DNA of 64,000 bases, taken from contig QEOQ01000455.1 in assembly GCA_010279815.1 (NCBI GenBank), forward strand, positions 196,991 to 260,990, given 5' to 3'. The DNA comes from Brachionus plicatilis (taxonomy: Eukaryota > Rotifera > Eurotatoria > Ploima > Brachionidae). This document shows, piece by piece, positions 1 to 10,741 of this stretch (its first letter is position 1; every line of letters starts with the position of its first letter). The notes beneath the pieces were generated by a model that was not told the origin of the DNA, did no database searches, and saw nothing but the letters and a program-made list of their open reading frames with translations. Position numbers and translations under genes: made by a program.

Positions 1-619
1 TCCGGACTTTTTTTTTTCAAAGTCCAAATAAGGAATTATATAATTTTAATAAATATGAGAATTTTTTCTCAACTTCAATTGCATTTAGTTCCTTAGCATC
101 TCGTTAGTTCCTTAATTTCTTCGTTCATCTGTTCATCTTGATATTTAAGTCTTAATTTAATTCCTCCTTATTCAATTTATTAATAACAGTCTGACCTTTT
201 TCTATCAGTTTAAGCTTTTTTTAAATTAGTTTTTTTACCATTATTAGCTTCGCACTGAGCTGGATCCGACCAATTGAAGTGAAACGCCGGAATAATTTGT
301 TTACCGATTCATTATTTGTTACCATTGTGGACATTTCTTCTTCTTCATTAGTCTTCCAAGTTAGTTGATTTGAGTGTTTGAAAATTTTTGGTAATTTCTA
401 CCAAAGTGTCATAATTGTCCACTTGGAGACCGGAAAAAGAAAAAAACACTCCTGTGTACTGAGTTCCAGTTGTGAGAATTTTTGTCAAAATCTAAATGAA
501 AGAGATTAATTTAAATATTTTTTCTGAAATAATGAAATTTAATCCTCACGTTGACATTTGTTTTTTGCAACAAATTTTAGTTTATTCGATTCCAAACATA
601 TCTCTCACTCATTTTAAAA
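1..619. other. AT-rich sequence, possible decayed coding stretch
   Basis: No recognisable gene. On the minus strand about 50 codons are open from roughly 386 down to 224 and include the readable runs TWKTNEEEEMSTMV and NKLFRRFTSIGRIQLS. Local base composition is less AT-rich than the surroundings. I do not recognise a family. It could be a decayed transposon ORF or an old exon. The short plus-strand ORF at 496-735 crosses into the element that starts at 629 and is not a gene. Confidence 0.2.
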
Positions 620-628
620 AGTCAATTC

Positions 629-1281
629 GGATGAAGATTAAAAAAACAAATAAAATGTTACTAAAACATATAAAAAGTGAATCAAGCATAAAACTATTTT
701 TATTTTATAAAAATATGAATCAAAACATAAATTAAATTTATCAAAAAGTGATCCAAAACATATAAATTTATACAAAGTATAAAAAAAATTTAAGTCAATT
801 TGATCAATAAAAAAGGTGAAAAAAACATATATTATTCCATTTCGTACCATGGCCCGACTTCTGGGTTAATATAAACTGTATGCTTGCCATTACACTTAAA
901 TATTTTATTTTATTGTTTTATTGAGTTCGATATCGGAGTTGAATTTAGCCATAAAAATCCATTCTATTTTTCTTTTCATGGTTGAAAAAAAAATTAAATA
1001 TCTAAATTAAAGGTTTATGTTTTAATCACTTTTCTTCAAAATAATTTCAAGTTAGTTTTTTTTTTATTTCGATATGTTTTATTCACTTTTTGAATAATTT
1101 ATTTAGTCATTTATGTTTTATTCACATTTAGCAAAAAGTGTATATGTTTTAGTCACATTTTAAGTTAATTATGTTCGAATTTATGTTTTACTTCACTCTT
1201 TTACAAAGTTAAAATCTCAATTTTTTCTTTATGTTTTGTTTTTTACGATTAACATTTTATATGTTTTTTTAGTCTTCTTCC
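629..1281. mobile_element. MULE-like miniature TIR element, 9-bp TSD
   Basis: The element starts GGATGAAGATTAAAAAAACA. The reverse complement of its right end starts GGAAGAAGACTAAAAAAACA, and both continue into ATAAAATGTTA. It is flanked by perfect 9-bp duplications AGTCAATTC at 620-628 and 1282-1290. Inside, a motif close to TTTATGTTTTATTCAC recurs several times in the right half, and its inverse recurs in the left half, as in subterminal transposase-binding repeats. No transposase is encoded. The 9-bp TSD with long, repetitive ends points to Mutator-like elements. The boundaries are seen directly. The superfamily is inferred. Confidence 0.8.
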
Positions 1282-1907
1282 AGTCAATTCGAGACTATTA
1301 GAAATTTGAGCTCATTAAAGGCCACATGATGCACGATTTTGGAAGGAGTATCGTTCTTTAACTTAAGATTGAAGCTTAAAAGGGCCATCAAAAGACAAAC
1401 AAAAGATCAAAATATACAGCATTTCATTTTACAAATGGTTAAGATCGGGTGATCGAGGAAGTTTCACTTTTTGAGTCATTTTTAATTGCATAAAGTTTTT
1501 TGTTATTTTTAAAATTATCTTTTGAAAAAAAAAATATGGGTACTTTCCTAATATTTACATTACTTAAAAAATATTACAGAAAACTACATAGTATTACATC
1601 AAATTGTGTAATTTTACGTAAAATGATGTAAAAAAAAGTAATAAAGTGTAATATTTTTTTTCAAAAATTGTCTTATAAAATTCAAATTTTTATTAATTTT
1701 TCATTTTTTCCTCTAAAATTCAGTTTTTTTGGCCGTAAGCGTTTTTGACGAAACTTACTTAAAGTAGTGTAATTTTACGTAAAATCACGTAAGATTATTT
1801 TATCTTACCCAGTATACAGTTTAACTTTAAACACTGTAGATAAAAAATTTTGCTCTAAATTCAGTATTTTAGATTTTTTTTTCTGCAAAAAAGAGACAAT
1901 AATATTT

Positions 1908-2733
1908 GAAATTGGCTGCGTTACACATAAATTTCCTAACACACATTTTTTTTTTGCTGCGTTAAACCTATTTTTTTTCCGAACACATTTTTTAGAATTT
2001 GTGCGTTTTATTCTAAAAAATATAAATAGGTGAAAAATAAAAAACAAATTTTTATTGAAAATACTTTTTTTGGACTTTTTAATTAACCTCTATTTAATGG
2101 AAATTGGACTATAAATAAAAATATTGTTTGTAACAATGCAAACTTTTAATAGCGAATAGCGAAAATTCTAATTATTGATACTTGAAGACCAATTATCTTT
2201 GATGCCTAGTACAATGCTGTCTAAATAATTAAAAATAAATGATCAATTTTTGATTTATCTTTTAACTTTTATTTATATACTGTTGAAAATGACAATGCAT
2301 ATTGATATATTATTAAATCAATATGTATTCCAATATAAATTGCACGATAAATGCTTAATAATTATTTTGAAACATTAAAATGTACCCAAATTCTTTTTAC
2401 TATAACGATTGTTTATGTTAATATGTTAAAATTTGTTCGATTTGTTATAAAAATTTTCATCTTAAATGTTCTGATAGTCTTAAATTGACTAAATTGTGGA
2501 CTTGTAATTTTTGTGAAAAATAGCTTACTTTTTTTTTTAAATTAAGTCACTAATTTTATATTTTTTTTTATTTTAAATAAAATTTTACCAGAAACTTTGT
2601 TTTTTTACTTTTCACTCATTTTTTGGAATAAAACGCACAAATACTAAAAAATGTGTGTTGAGAAAAAAAATAGGTTGAACACAGCAAAAAAAAAATGTGT
2701 GTTAGGAAATTTGTGTGTAACGCAGCGACTCTC
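1908..2733 (+). mobile_element. PHD-finger TIR element family B, copy 1 (internally deleted)
   Basis: This 826-bp element has inverted ends sharing GCTGCGTTACACA and AAATTTCCTAACACAC. The outermost bases are GAAATTG on the left and GAGAGTC on the right end when inverted. Perfect 9-bp duplications ATAATATTT lie at 1899-1907 and 2734-2742. It is a shortened relative of the element at 42710-43828: the two agree from the left end to about 2290 and again from about 2422 to the right end. The middle holds about 130 bp of unrelated sequence where the longer copy has most of its ORF. No transposase is present. Confidence 0.88.
2422..2523 (+). pseudogene. C-terminal half of a PHD-type zinc finger
   Basis: Thirty-three codons remain open before a TAG at 2521-2523. 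They read VKICSICYKNFHLKC followed by KLWTCNFCEK. This is the second half of a C4HC3 finger (C-x2-C, H-x2-C, C-x2-C). The matching copy at 43326-43613 has Phe in place of the last Cys, so this truncated copy keeps the ancestral finger end. The N-terminal half is replaced by unrelated sequence and no start codon is available. Confidence 0.7.
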
Positions 2734-2903
2734 ATAATATTTTTATTTTTATATGCCCTTAAATTTAGATTATAGCAGAATAGCAAAAAAAGTCGATAAA
2801 AAATTTAAACAATTTTATTTGTGTGACAAAATAAGTGACAAAATTTAAATTATTTTGGTTTAATTTTACATTTAAAAATATTTTTTTTCAACAGAGCAAA
2901 CTT

Positions 2904-4076
2904 TTATGCATGACTATTGAGATTATTGGCAAGATTGGACCGTCTGGACACTCTGGACAAATTGATAGTCGAGCCATGCGAAAATTTGAAAAATCTCTTG
3001 AACGCAGTCTGAAACTTGGTCGAAATGATGTGGTAAAAAATGGGATTCAAGGCCGAGTTGGTATAAAAAGCCACTCTGCACACAGTGATTATGTTGTAAT
3101 ACTTAACCATGCCCAGACTCAACAGCTGAGCCTTGCTGGCCGTGGCCACCCACAGACTAAAGACCCGGTAGGGCAACAGGCACACAAATATGAGCAGCAT
3201 CATCACTATGAGCAGAACGATGATCTGCTTGTGGTTTATCTGCGGCAGTTGAATCGGCGCCTTGTTCACTCTGAGCGATGTTATTGAGCTTCTTTTGGAA
3301 AGGCGCCATTGTCTTGCGCTCAGCTTTTGCTTGTCGCAGTTGTCTTGGGACGAGATCATCAGACTCTGCGAGTTTTGGGCGTGCGGCACCGACTTCTTGC
3401 CACTTCGATTCTTAATTATCAACACTAAATTGCCATAGAGGACAAACAGGGAAAAACATGGCAACAAATAGAACATAAAGAGAGACGTGTACAAGTAGGC
3501 CAGCTGCCATTGTTGGCCAGTGCCCACCACACATATGTTGACATAGGTGGCCAGATGGCGATGATAGGCCTGTCTGAACGAGGTGGCCAGCACTATTGGT
3601 ATGGTGGACAGAGTGCTGATCACCCAAATGAGCACGACCACTAGCCAGAGTCGTTGGTTGGTGAAGAATTGCTTTGCCTTGAGCGGCAGCGCTATGGCCA
3701 GAGAGCGCTCGACTGAAATCGACACTATGGTCAGAATGGACGCATGGGCCACTGTGTGCTCCAGCCAAGGAATTATTTTGCAAAAAAATTTGCCAAAGTA
3801 CCACACTTCTTTGGAGAAGAGGTCCAGAATGGCGCTGGGCATGCACACAATGATCAAGAGAAGGTCCGCTATTGACAAATTGACCAGACAATAGTGGGTG
3901 CTGTGCTGGTTGGTGCGGTTGAGATAGGCGACTATGATTACCAGCGAGTTGCCGAAAAAGCCGACCATGAATATCAGCGAGTACATGAAGATGGACACGG
4001 CTATTGTGTAGAATGGAACGTCTTCAGGTGTTGGGTACCGCGTTACATTCAGCGAAAAATTGCTGGTTATGCTCAT
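2904..4076 (-). CDS. Rhodopsin-class (class A) peptide GPCR, TRH/EFLamide-receptor-like
   Basis: An intact single-exon ORF of 390 residues encodes a seven-helix plasma-membrane receptor. The N-terminus is short, with N-glycosylation sequons at N6 and N10. TM1 has G42-N43, TM2 has LSIAD with D71, and C99 and C182 can form the TM3-ECL2 disulfide. TM3 ends E123-R124-S125 instead of the usual E/DRY. TM4 has W151, TM5 has P206, TM6 has CLLPYR (299-304), and TM7 has NPIFY (344-348). The third cytoplasmic loop (about 223-282) and the tail are Ser- and Arg-rich. The PYR in TM6 and the CR...YTNSALNP pattern in TM7 resemble thyrotropin-releasing-hormone receptors. Y303 and R334 align with TRH-contacting residues, while the TM3 contact positions are H107 and H111. 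The start ATG is the first in frame, and the stop is about 160 bp from a transposon. The GPCR class is certain. The ligand is an inference. Confidence 0.92.
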   Translation of the reverse strand: MSITSNFSLNVTRYPTPEDVPFYTIAVSIFMYSLIFMVGFFGNSLVIIVAYLNRTNQHSTHYCLVNLSIADLLLIIVCMPSAILDLFSKEVWYFGKFFCKIIPWLEHTVAHASILTIVSISVERSLAIALPLKAKQFFTNQRLWLVVVLIWVISTLSTIPIVLATSFRQAYHRHLATYVNICVVGTGQQWQLAYLYTSLFMFYLLPCFSLFVLYGNLVLIIKNRSGKKSVPHAQNSQSLMISSQDNCDKQKLSARQWRLSKRSSITSLRVNKAPIQLPQINHKQIIVLLIVMMLLIFVCLLPYRVFSLWVATASKAQLLSLGMVKYYNIITVCRVAFYTNSALNPIFYHIISTKFQTAFKRFFKFSHGSTINLSRVSRRSNLANNLNSHA

Positions 4077-4717
4077 TTTTTTGTTAGTTTATTATTTTAG
4101 TTGCATTATTATTTATTTAATTAATTAATCTAGAGAAAAATTTTCAAAAGTGTTTGAGTGATTGGTTTTTTTTGATCAAAAGATCGAGTGGCACTCAAGC
4201 CACTTCCAGGTTTCCTGTCACTAGAACAGCAGGCTAAAGGATGCTTGCTTGTTTCTTTGTTGATGTAACCTAGTCTTGGGAATTAGCAAAATTTTCCATA
4301 TACTCTTTTTTTTTATTCTTAAAATTAACCAAATATTATTTAAATTCATGTACAAATTACAATTTTAAATTTTTTTTAAATTTACGTAAAAATTTAAATC
4401 TATTGTGATGAATTTTATATTTTTAAATTTTTTTTTTGAATTAGTAAATAAATGGTGAATTTATAAAGTATATTAAGGTTAAATTAAAACTAATTGTAAA
4501 ATAAAGTGATTTTTGGAATCGAAAAGACCCGAAAATTTGATGGTCAATTCAAAATATAATTTTAATTCAAATAGTATTTAAAATTAATCTTTGAATTAAT
4601 TAAAGTAATTTTAATGTAACATGCTTTACATAAAAAATAAAATAATTTAAAAAAATATCGTCTCAGCCCATTGATAAAATAACTTTTAGCAAAGCTAATT
4701 TTTTAGGAAAATTGTTT
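4077..4717 (-). promoter_or_regulatory. 5' flank of the GPCR gene
   Basis: This is the upstream side of the GPCR. The first 200 bases (to about 4270) are richer in G and C than the rest and would hold the 5' UTR or core promoter. No TATA box or initiator can be assigned with confidence. The remainder is AT-rich and ends at the TIR element that starts at 4718. Confidence 0.3.
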
Positions 4718-6375
4718 CAGCACACACAAAAAACTTTTCAGCACACTCAAAAATCGTTTAAGCACATTCTAAATTTCCAACAAACACACTTTAGTAAAAA
4801 ACACTCTTTACACAGTTCCGCATACTTTTTTTATTAATTTTTAGCTAATTGAAAAAACTTTATTGTGTATTATTAAAATAGTCACTTAATAACACCCATA
4901 AAACTCTGATCTGCACACTAAATAAAAAAAATTTTCAAACTAAAAAAATTAATTTAATTTTCACTTTTTTAAATTTTAAATAGCACATTTTCTTCACATT
5001 TGAAAATCAAACTTTAAAAATTTGGTTTTGCAAAATTTTTAAAGTTTTAAGCTTAATTTTTATTCAAAAAGCAACCAAAAAGAATCAATTTTTTTATTCA
5101 AAATAAAAATTGGAAATGAATCATTTTCAATACAAACTCAGGACACGAAAGAAAATCAATTACACAGCAGGAAAGAGAAAAAGAGTACCTGGAACTCCTA
5201 ATGATTCACTAAAAGACTTTGATCATGATTTAGGGTTTACTAGTTAAGTCAAATACTCAACTAATAAGAGCTAGAATAGCAGGAAGTGACAGCGAGTCTG
5301 AGCGTGGCAAAAGCCATTTACATGCATTAGCCTAACTTAAAATCAAATTAACTGAAACTTTTATTAATTTACCTAAAAAAAGTCGGCCTAAAAATTTTTC
5401 AAAAGCCTTAGAGTTTTAATAATGGTAGCGTTTATTTTCACACATTTTATGGATAAATAAACAAAAATTGATACACACAAAAAGTGGATGTGGATTTGAA
5501 ATTTTTTTATTTATTTAGACACAAGTTATATTAAAAAATAAAAAAAAATAAGATTAACAAATTTAGATTAATTAATTAGAGTTACAATTAGCACAAAGCC
5601 ATTTTTTAATCTTAGGAGCATAAGCTTTTTTAACACATTTTAAATGAAAATAATTATTACAAGAACTACAAACGATAAACTTAGAGTCGCAAGATAAAGA
5701 ACAAGAGTTGCAAGAATTTAATTGACCATGTGATCTTAATGCTGATAATGTATTTTGCAACATTAAGAGAGCATCACTAGTGAAGAAACTTGAAACTAAA
5801 GAAGATATTTCATTATTTTCATTCACAAAAGCACAACTAAGTACACTAGGATTAATTTTCGAAGGTATTACTTGTATATGCTCTTCATCGACGACACGCT
5901 CTTTTGAAATGAAACTATCTACACTTGGCTTGAATTCATCGAGTAGAATTTGAGTAAAAAATTCTTTTAACTCGCTGTCGTCATTTACATTTACGTCATT
6001 CATTTACATTTACATAAACAAAAAAATATTGTCAATTTGTGGCTAAATAACTAATTATTTTATATACACAAGAAAATTTTTTTGTTTATTTACAGGTAAA
6101 TTGTGTGCGATAAAACAAGATATTTATCCACAATTTGTGTTTAAATAAATTCACTCTTTAATAATATTTTAGAAAATAATGTGATTAAAAATAAAATTTT
6201 GAATATTTGACTTCCTTGTCAATTTAATTGAATAATAAAGGTAATAACAATTCAAATTAAAATATGTTAAAAAGTTTTTATTTAATTAGCTAAAAATTGA
6301 TAAAAAAAGTATTTTTTTACTAAAGTGTGTTTGCAAGAAATTTTTGGTGTGCTGAAAAGTTTTTTGCATGTACTG
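4718..6375 (-). mobile_element. PHD-finger TIR element family A
   Basis: Inverted ends of about 110-145 bp enclose about 1.4 kb. The left end reads CAGCACACACAAAAAACTTT. The inverted right end reads CAGTACATGCAAAAAACTTT. Both continue through CAGCACAC, AACACACTTTAGTAAAAAA and TTTTTAGCTAATT. The left end has one extra internal segment of about 15 bp. The single ORF (5572-6003, minus) encodes a PHD-finger protein. I could not find matching 9-bp flanks, so the outer limits are good only to a few bases and this copy may be old. No transposase, reverse transcriptase or integrase motif is seen. Confidence 0.75.
5572..6003 (-). CDS. Small PHD-finger protein of TIR element family A
   Basis: The ORF is an intact 143 codons from ATG. 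The N-terminal two thirds is acidic to neutral with no recognised domain (for example ELKEFFTQILLDEF). A short, probably helical segment (FFTSDALLMLQNTLSAL) leads into a C-terminal zinc finger: C-x2-C (NSCNSC), C-x2-C (IVCSSC), then YFHLKC and WLCANC. This is the C4HC3 spacing of a PHD finger. PHD fingers commonly read histone H3 tails, so a role in chromatin targeting of the element is possible but unproven. The same layout occurs in the element at 42710-43828. The gene lies within TIRs, with no neighbour ORF, in the opposite half from the G/C-richer stretch at about 5170-5330. Confidence 0.72.
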   Translation of the reverse strand: MNDVNVNDDSELKEFFTQILLDEFKPSVDSFISKERVVDEEHIQVIPSKINPSVLSCAFVNENNEISSLVSSFFTSDALLMLQNTLSALRSHGQLNSCNSCSLSCDSKFIVCSSCNNYFHLKCVKKAYAPKIKKWLCANCNSN

Positions 6376-6397
6376 GTTAGGTAGATCCGTTTTTTTA

Positions 6398-6759
6398 CTG
6401 GAGTGAACTTTTGGCTTGAGCTATTAGTCAATTCGGTAATAAATTTAATGTTTGTTGATAAAAATGCTTTAATTAGTTGAGAAAAAAATAGAGGTTAAAT
6501 GCTAATTGAATTGAAAAGAAAAATTTTTGTTTAGCTTAAAAATTTTTATATTACTTTATATTATTTAATTTTTTTATTAATTTTTATAGTCTACTTTATA
6601 TACTTTTTAAAATAAATTGCCTGGTGTTATCTTTTTTTTCTTTTTTATCAAATAAAATAAAAAAAAAATGTATCGAGTTAATTTAGATAATGACTTGAGT
6701 TAATAAGAAAAAAACTTGAGTTATTTTCGTAACAAACTCAAGTTGAAAATTCACTCCAG
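6398..6759. mobile_element. TA-flanked miniature TIR element
   Basis: The ends are CTGGAGTGAA at the left and TTCACTCCAG at the right, each flanked by TA (6396-6397 and 6760-6761). A TA target site suggests a Tc1/mariner-mobilised miniature element. Imperfect similarity runs further inward (CTTGAG/CTCAAG). The 362-bp interior is AT-rich and non-coding. It lies only about 20 bp from the right end of the PHD-finger element. Confidence 0.6.
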
Positions 6760-7052
6760 TAATTTTTTTTTAATTATTTAAAAAAAAAATAATACAAAAA
6801 TAATATGTAATAAAATAATAAATTGGTCAACCGCAATAAAATCTAATAAACATCATCACCATTATTTATTAAATGATAAAATGTAATTATTTAAAATTAA
6901 CATACTATATCTTGAAAAAGAATTGTGAATTAGAAAAATTTAAATTGTGTTATTTTTTACTTAATGTCAAGACGTCTTGACATATCTCTACTTATTATTT
7001 AATCTTGAATTAAAGCTGCAGCTGAAGCACGTGTTCTAGCTACAATTTAAAC

Positions 7053-7258
7053 CAGAGTTGTTTAGAAGTCACAAGTCTCAAGTCAAATCCAAGTCCAGGC
7101 TTTAAAATTTTGAATACTGAAGAAGAAATTTATGCTAAAATTGGAACAAAATTCTGATATATAGCAAATCTATTTCATTAGATAACCTAAGAGTATATAC
7201 ATTTTTTGATATGAAGCGTGATCTAGCAAATTTGAATAGGGGCTTTTAAACAACTCTG
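7053..7258. mobile_element. hAT-type miniature element, 8-bp TSD
   Basis: The ends are CAGAGTTGTTTAGAAGTC and GGCTTTTAAACAACTCTG. The element is flanked by perfect 8-bp copies of ATTTAAAC at 7045-7052 and 7259-7266. CAG...CTG ends with an 8-bp TSD are the hAT signature. It is non-coding. Relatives are at 45368-45498 and, as a right-end fragment, near 47850-47922. Confidence 0.85.
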
Positions 7259-7266
7259 ATTTAAAC

Positions 7267-10119
7267 CACTACATTATTGTTATAATTTCGAATTCCATTA
7301 AATAAACTTCTGACTAAATTGAATTGTTTTATTCATTTTTTTATTTAATTCAATTTAAAGACGGTTTACCGATCAATCCTTTCTTCAGAAGAAGCACAAC
7401 ACTCTTATAATATAATATAGCAAAAATATAGCGTATTGTCAAATAATTAAAAAATCAATAAAAAAATTTCTTTTAGATAAAATTTAGGTCCAAATAGACA
7501 GTTTACACAAAAAAATACAAAAAAGAAGAGAAAACAAGTGGCATAAAATTAAGAAATAAAGGAAAAAAAAAATTTTTCTATTTAGTATGTTTCCATCTAC
7601 TCTCTTTATTTGATTAAGTTTGTATTTGTGTAGGTATACATTTTCTACACTAAGTAAAGTGCTTTCCTAATTAAAATTTTGAAGAGTTGACCCTTAATTG
7701 TTTTATTTATTTCTTGACTTAAATCCCTTAATTCAAGACTTTACTTTTAAAATTATCAAATAAAAATTTGATTAAGATAAGAGGATAAAATTGAGTCTGT
7801 AATGGTAAAATTAGGTTTTGCTTTGCTTTTAAATAAGACCAGCTTAATTGCAGTAAACTTTGATAACTTTTTTAAAAAGAATCAATTCAACTTCTAATAA
7901 AATCAAAACAACTTGGCTATAAATTTTTTATTCTTTTGGGCAACGAATAGCTGACAATCAAAGAAAAGTGTGTTGGCAATGAATCCAGCTTTTCTCCATA
8001 ATATTAAAATTGTACTACTTTTAATACGATTTTTAAATAATAGAGATGATTATGTATTTTTTTAATATAAAAATATAGTTGTGAAAAATATGATATCTTT
8101 ATATTAAAAAAAAATAGAAGAATATTTTATATTTAAAAGAAATATATAAATTCATTGATTTACTTCTAATTTCAAGCAATTTACCTTAATTATCGTAAGT
8201 TTTTGTCAAATTACGAAAATAAACTAAAATTAGTAAATTCTTTTATCTTAGTAGCACTGAAACTTTTTTTTTTTATTTGTGATTTTTTTAATCTGAAGAA
8301 GCATTAGCTTGAAACAGATAAACCAACAAAAAAAAAACATTTACATTTTTTGCATCTGAAATGATCTATTCTAATTTGCTCTTTTTAATTTATTTATTGA
8401 ATTAAGTTAACTCCCATAAGAAGAAGTAAAAATATAAAATGTTGAATCATAAAAATAAATAAAAATTACAATAAAAAGAAATAATAATAAAATACCAAGA
8501 ATTTTTTAAGAATCCTTAGAGTAATCCTCAGGTTGGAAACTTTTATCGTTTAACTCAGTCGAATAAAATAATTTTTTTTATTGAATAATTAATCAAATAG
8601 ATAGCAGATAATTTTTATTTTTATTTAATTTCGAAGTTAATCCAAAAATTTAAAAATTTTTTAATCAATTTTTTTACTTTAAATTTTGAAAAAATCAATT
8701 AAATTTTAAGATTTTTTTAATCGAATAATGTTCATCGAAAATAATAAAAAATTTTGTCAAATTTAATTTTTCTAGAATTGTTTTAAATAGCAAGATAACA
8801 GAAGAAAAAAAAATCAACCAAAAACTATCGCAAAAATGAAAAGCTTTGAATAAAAAATCTTTAAAAATTGTTATTAAAAATTATTTTAGAACAAAAATTT
8901 ACCTACTTAATACAACTACAAATCAAGCTATGTCTTATTTGGAAGCTATCGAGAAAGGGATTAAAAAATTATTTTTTATCTTAAAATGGGGTCTTAATCA
9001 ACATAGTTCCTTAAAATAAGTAAAATTATTAGAATGCAGTCTAGGAATGATTAATTGCTACTTTCGTATTGAGGAAGTGAAAATTGTGGTCTTAATCATT
9101 TCTTAATGTTCCTTTGTATTTCAGTTAATTTAGACCGTGAAGATGTTCACTTTTGCTCGGATAGTCAATCTATTAAAAAGCTCTAACAAATAATTAACAT
9201 GTAAATATGAAAAAAAAAATTTTAATTAAATCCTTTTAAAATAATTATTGACTGATTTTTGAGTTTGTATAGTACATCAACTGATTTTTTCTAAACAACT
9301 TTTTCCAAATTTCTAAATTATGTCTGTCGTGCCAAATAAAAATTAAATTAAATTTTATTTTAGTCTAGTCTAGTTAGTTCAAATAAGAAAAACCAACAGC
9401 AACAACACTATATTTAATTTAAATGGTTGTCTTTCCCTTTTAAATCCAATATCGTCAATCAATACCTTAATAGACAATCTTCAACTTGACTTTATCTTTT
9501 TTGAACGATCAATTAAAAGATCTTTTATGCTAAAAATCAAATATTAGTACTTTTTTGGTGCAGATTGATTATGGAATTAAATAAATAAAAGTTATATTTA
9601 TATAATCTTTTTTAAATTTTCAGTAATATCTAATTTTGAAAAAAAAAAAATTTTCTTTAATTTTCCTTCCAATTAATTGACTCATTCTTTCTTTTCTGAG
9701 ATTGGACCTTGTGGACACAGGGGTTAACAAAAACCCATAATTGCTAAAATTACGCTATTTTACTACAAAATATTCAAATGAAATTATAGTTATTAATTAA
9801 TTTAAAAATGATCAAATATTTCATTAAAATTTTACCAAAATATGCGTAATTTTACGTGATGGAAATGGTAAGATTTTTTTGAAAATAGTTTTTTTAGGAC
9901 ACGAATCAAATTTAAATTCAATTTTTGAAAACGATTTTTTTTTTTAAATTAACACTCTAGTAAATAAGATCCGAAAATACATTAAGACGATTAGGTTTCT
10001 TAATTTTTTAAATTTCATTCCTTTGGTACACAGCACGAAAAGTTAGGTGCTTTTAAATGTTTCCACCATAAAACTATTACAAAAATGATTAAATTCTAAA
10101 AGTTGGCTAAAAATAACTA
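7267..10119. other. AT-rich stretch without a gene
   Basis: No supportable ORF. At 7355-7400, read on the minus strand, there is a motif like CTGAAGAAAGG followed by CGGTAAACCGTC, resembling the 3' ends of some retroelements. A LINE 3' end lies at 8388-8435. Near 9842-9860 there is an ACGTGATGG/TTTACGT motif that recurs in the window (near 1600, 1770, 11120, 47940 and 48230), probably from a degenerate miniature-element family. Confidence 0.4.
8388..8435 (-). repeat. LINE 3' end (hairpin plus AAAT tail)
   Basis: Read on the minus strand, a short imperfect stem (CTTCTTCTTATGGGAG) is followed by TTAACTTAATTC and an (AAAT)-type tail. This matches the 3' ends of the LINEs at 23299-23345 and 53782-53838. 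It is probably a severely 5'-truncated insertion. Confidence 0.45.
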
Positions 10120-10127
10120 AATCTGAC

Positions 10128-10588
10128 CAGAGTTGGTCATTGTCAAAAATTAACTTGAAAATCTGCCATGTCAAAGTGATTAAAAATTTTTAATGAAAAA
10201 AAAATCTGTGAATTTTTCACACTATTTTGGCATCGTCAAATTTAATACAAAACTTCCAATACAAAAATAAAAAAATTATAAAAATTTTGTTCTAAATGTC
10301 AAAAAATTATTCTGTAAATGGAACAAAGTGAAACAACAGTTGTTTCACTTTGTTCCATTCACAGAACAAGTTTTTGAAATTTAGAACAAAATTTATATAA
10401 TTTTTTTATTTTTGTATCGGAAGTTTTGTATGAAATTTCACAATGGCCACTATTTTAAACTAAAAACTATTTTGAATAAGCGAAACATATTAAATGCTCT
10501 GAAGTCTCTTGCTCATTAATTTTGTGACTTTATTATATAAAGAATAAAAATTAAAGTCAGATTTGACTTGGACTTTAGACCAACTCTG
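10128..10588. mobile_element. hAT-type miniature element, 8-bp TSD, carrying a nested palindrome
   Basis: The ends are CAGAGTTGGTC and GACCAACTCTG. Perfect 8-bp copies of AATCTGAC lie at 10120-10127 and 10589-10596. It is non-coding. A long palindrome (10232-10444) occupies its centre. A fragment of the same family is recognisable at 63490-63578. Confidence 0.85.
10232..10444. repeat. Long palindrome (fold-back element)
   Basis: Two arms of about 105 bp meet at the core AAACAACAGTTGTTT around 10338. The left arm contains GGAACAAAGTGAAAC and the right arm its complement GTTTCACTTTGTTCC. Pairing continues outward through ATTTTGTTCTAAAT and ACAAAACTTCC. Sequence and layout resemble the miniature elements at 11702-12041 and 19466-19813, so it may be a doubled end of that family. 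Confidence 0.7.
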
Positions 10589-10741
10589 AATCTGACGAAT
10601 TTTAGGGAATCATTGAATACAATCAATTTAGCAGGCAAAATAAAATAGCAAAAATAAACAAAATTAATTGAGCATAAATTTTTACAATCATAGTATAAAA
10701 CTATTTTTTAATCTACCTGCATTGAGAAATGAATTTAGGAA

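Noticed and set aside
496..735. 79-codon plus-strand ORF
   Set aside because: It crosses the left boundary and TSD of the TIR element at 629, so it is a chance chimera.
1560..1800. CRISPR-like repeated ACGTAA/TTTTACGT motifs
   Set aside because: Spacing is irregular and copies are short and scattered through the window. A decayed miniature-element family explains them better.
3412..4100. Several ORFs of 60-160 codons on both strands over the GPCR
   Set aside because: They are other-frame shadows of the intact GPCR frame, which has all class A motifs.
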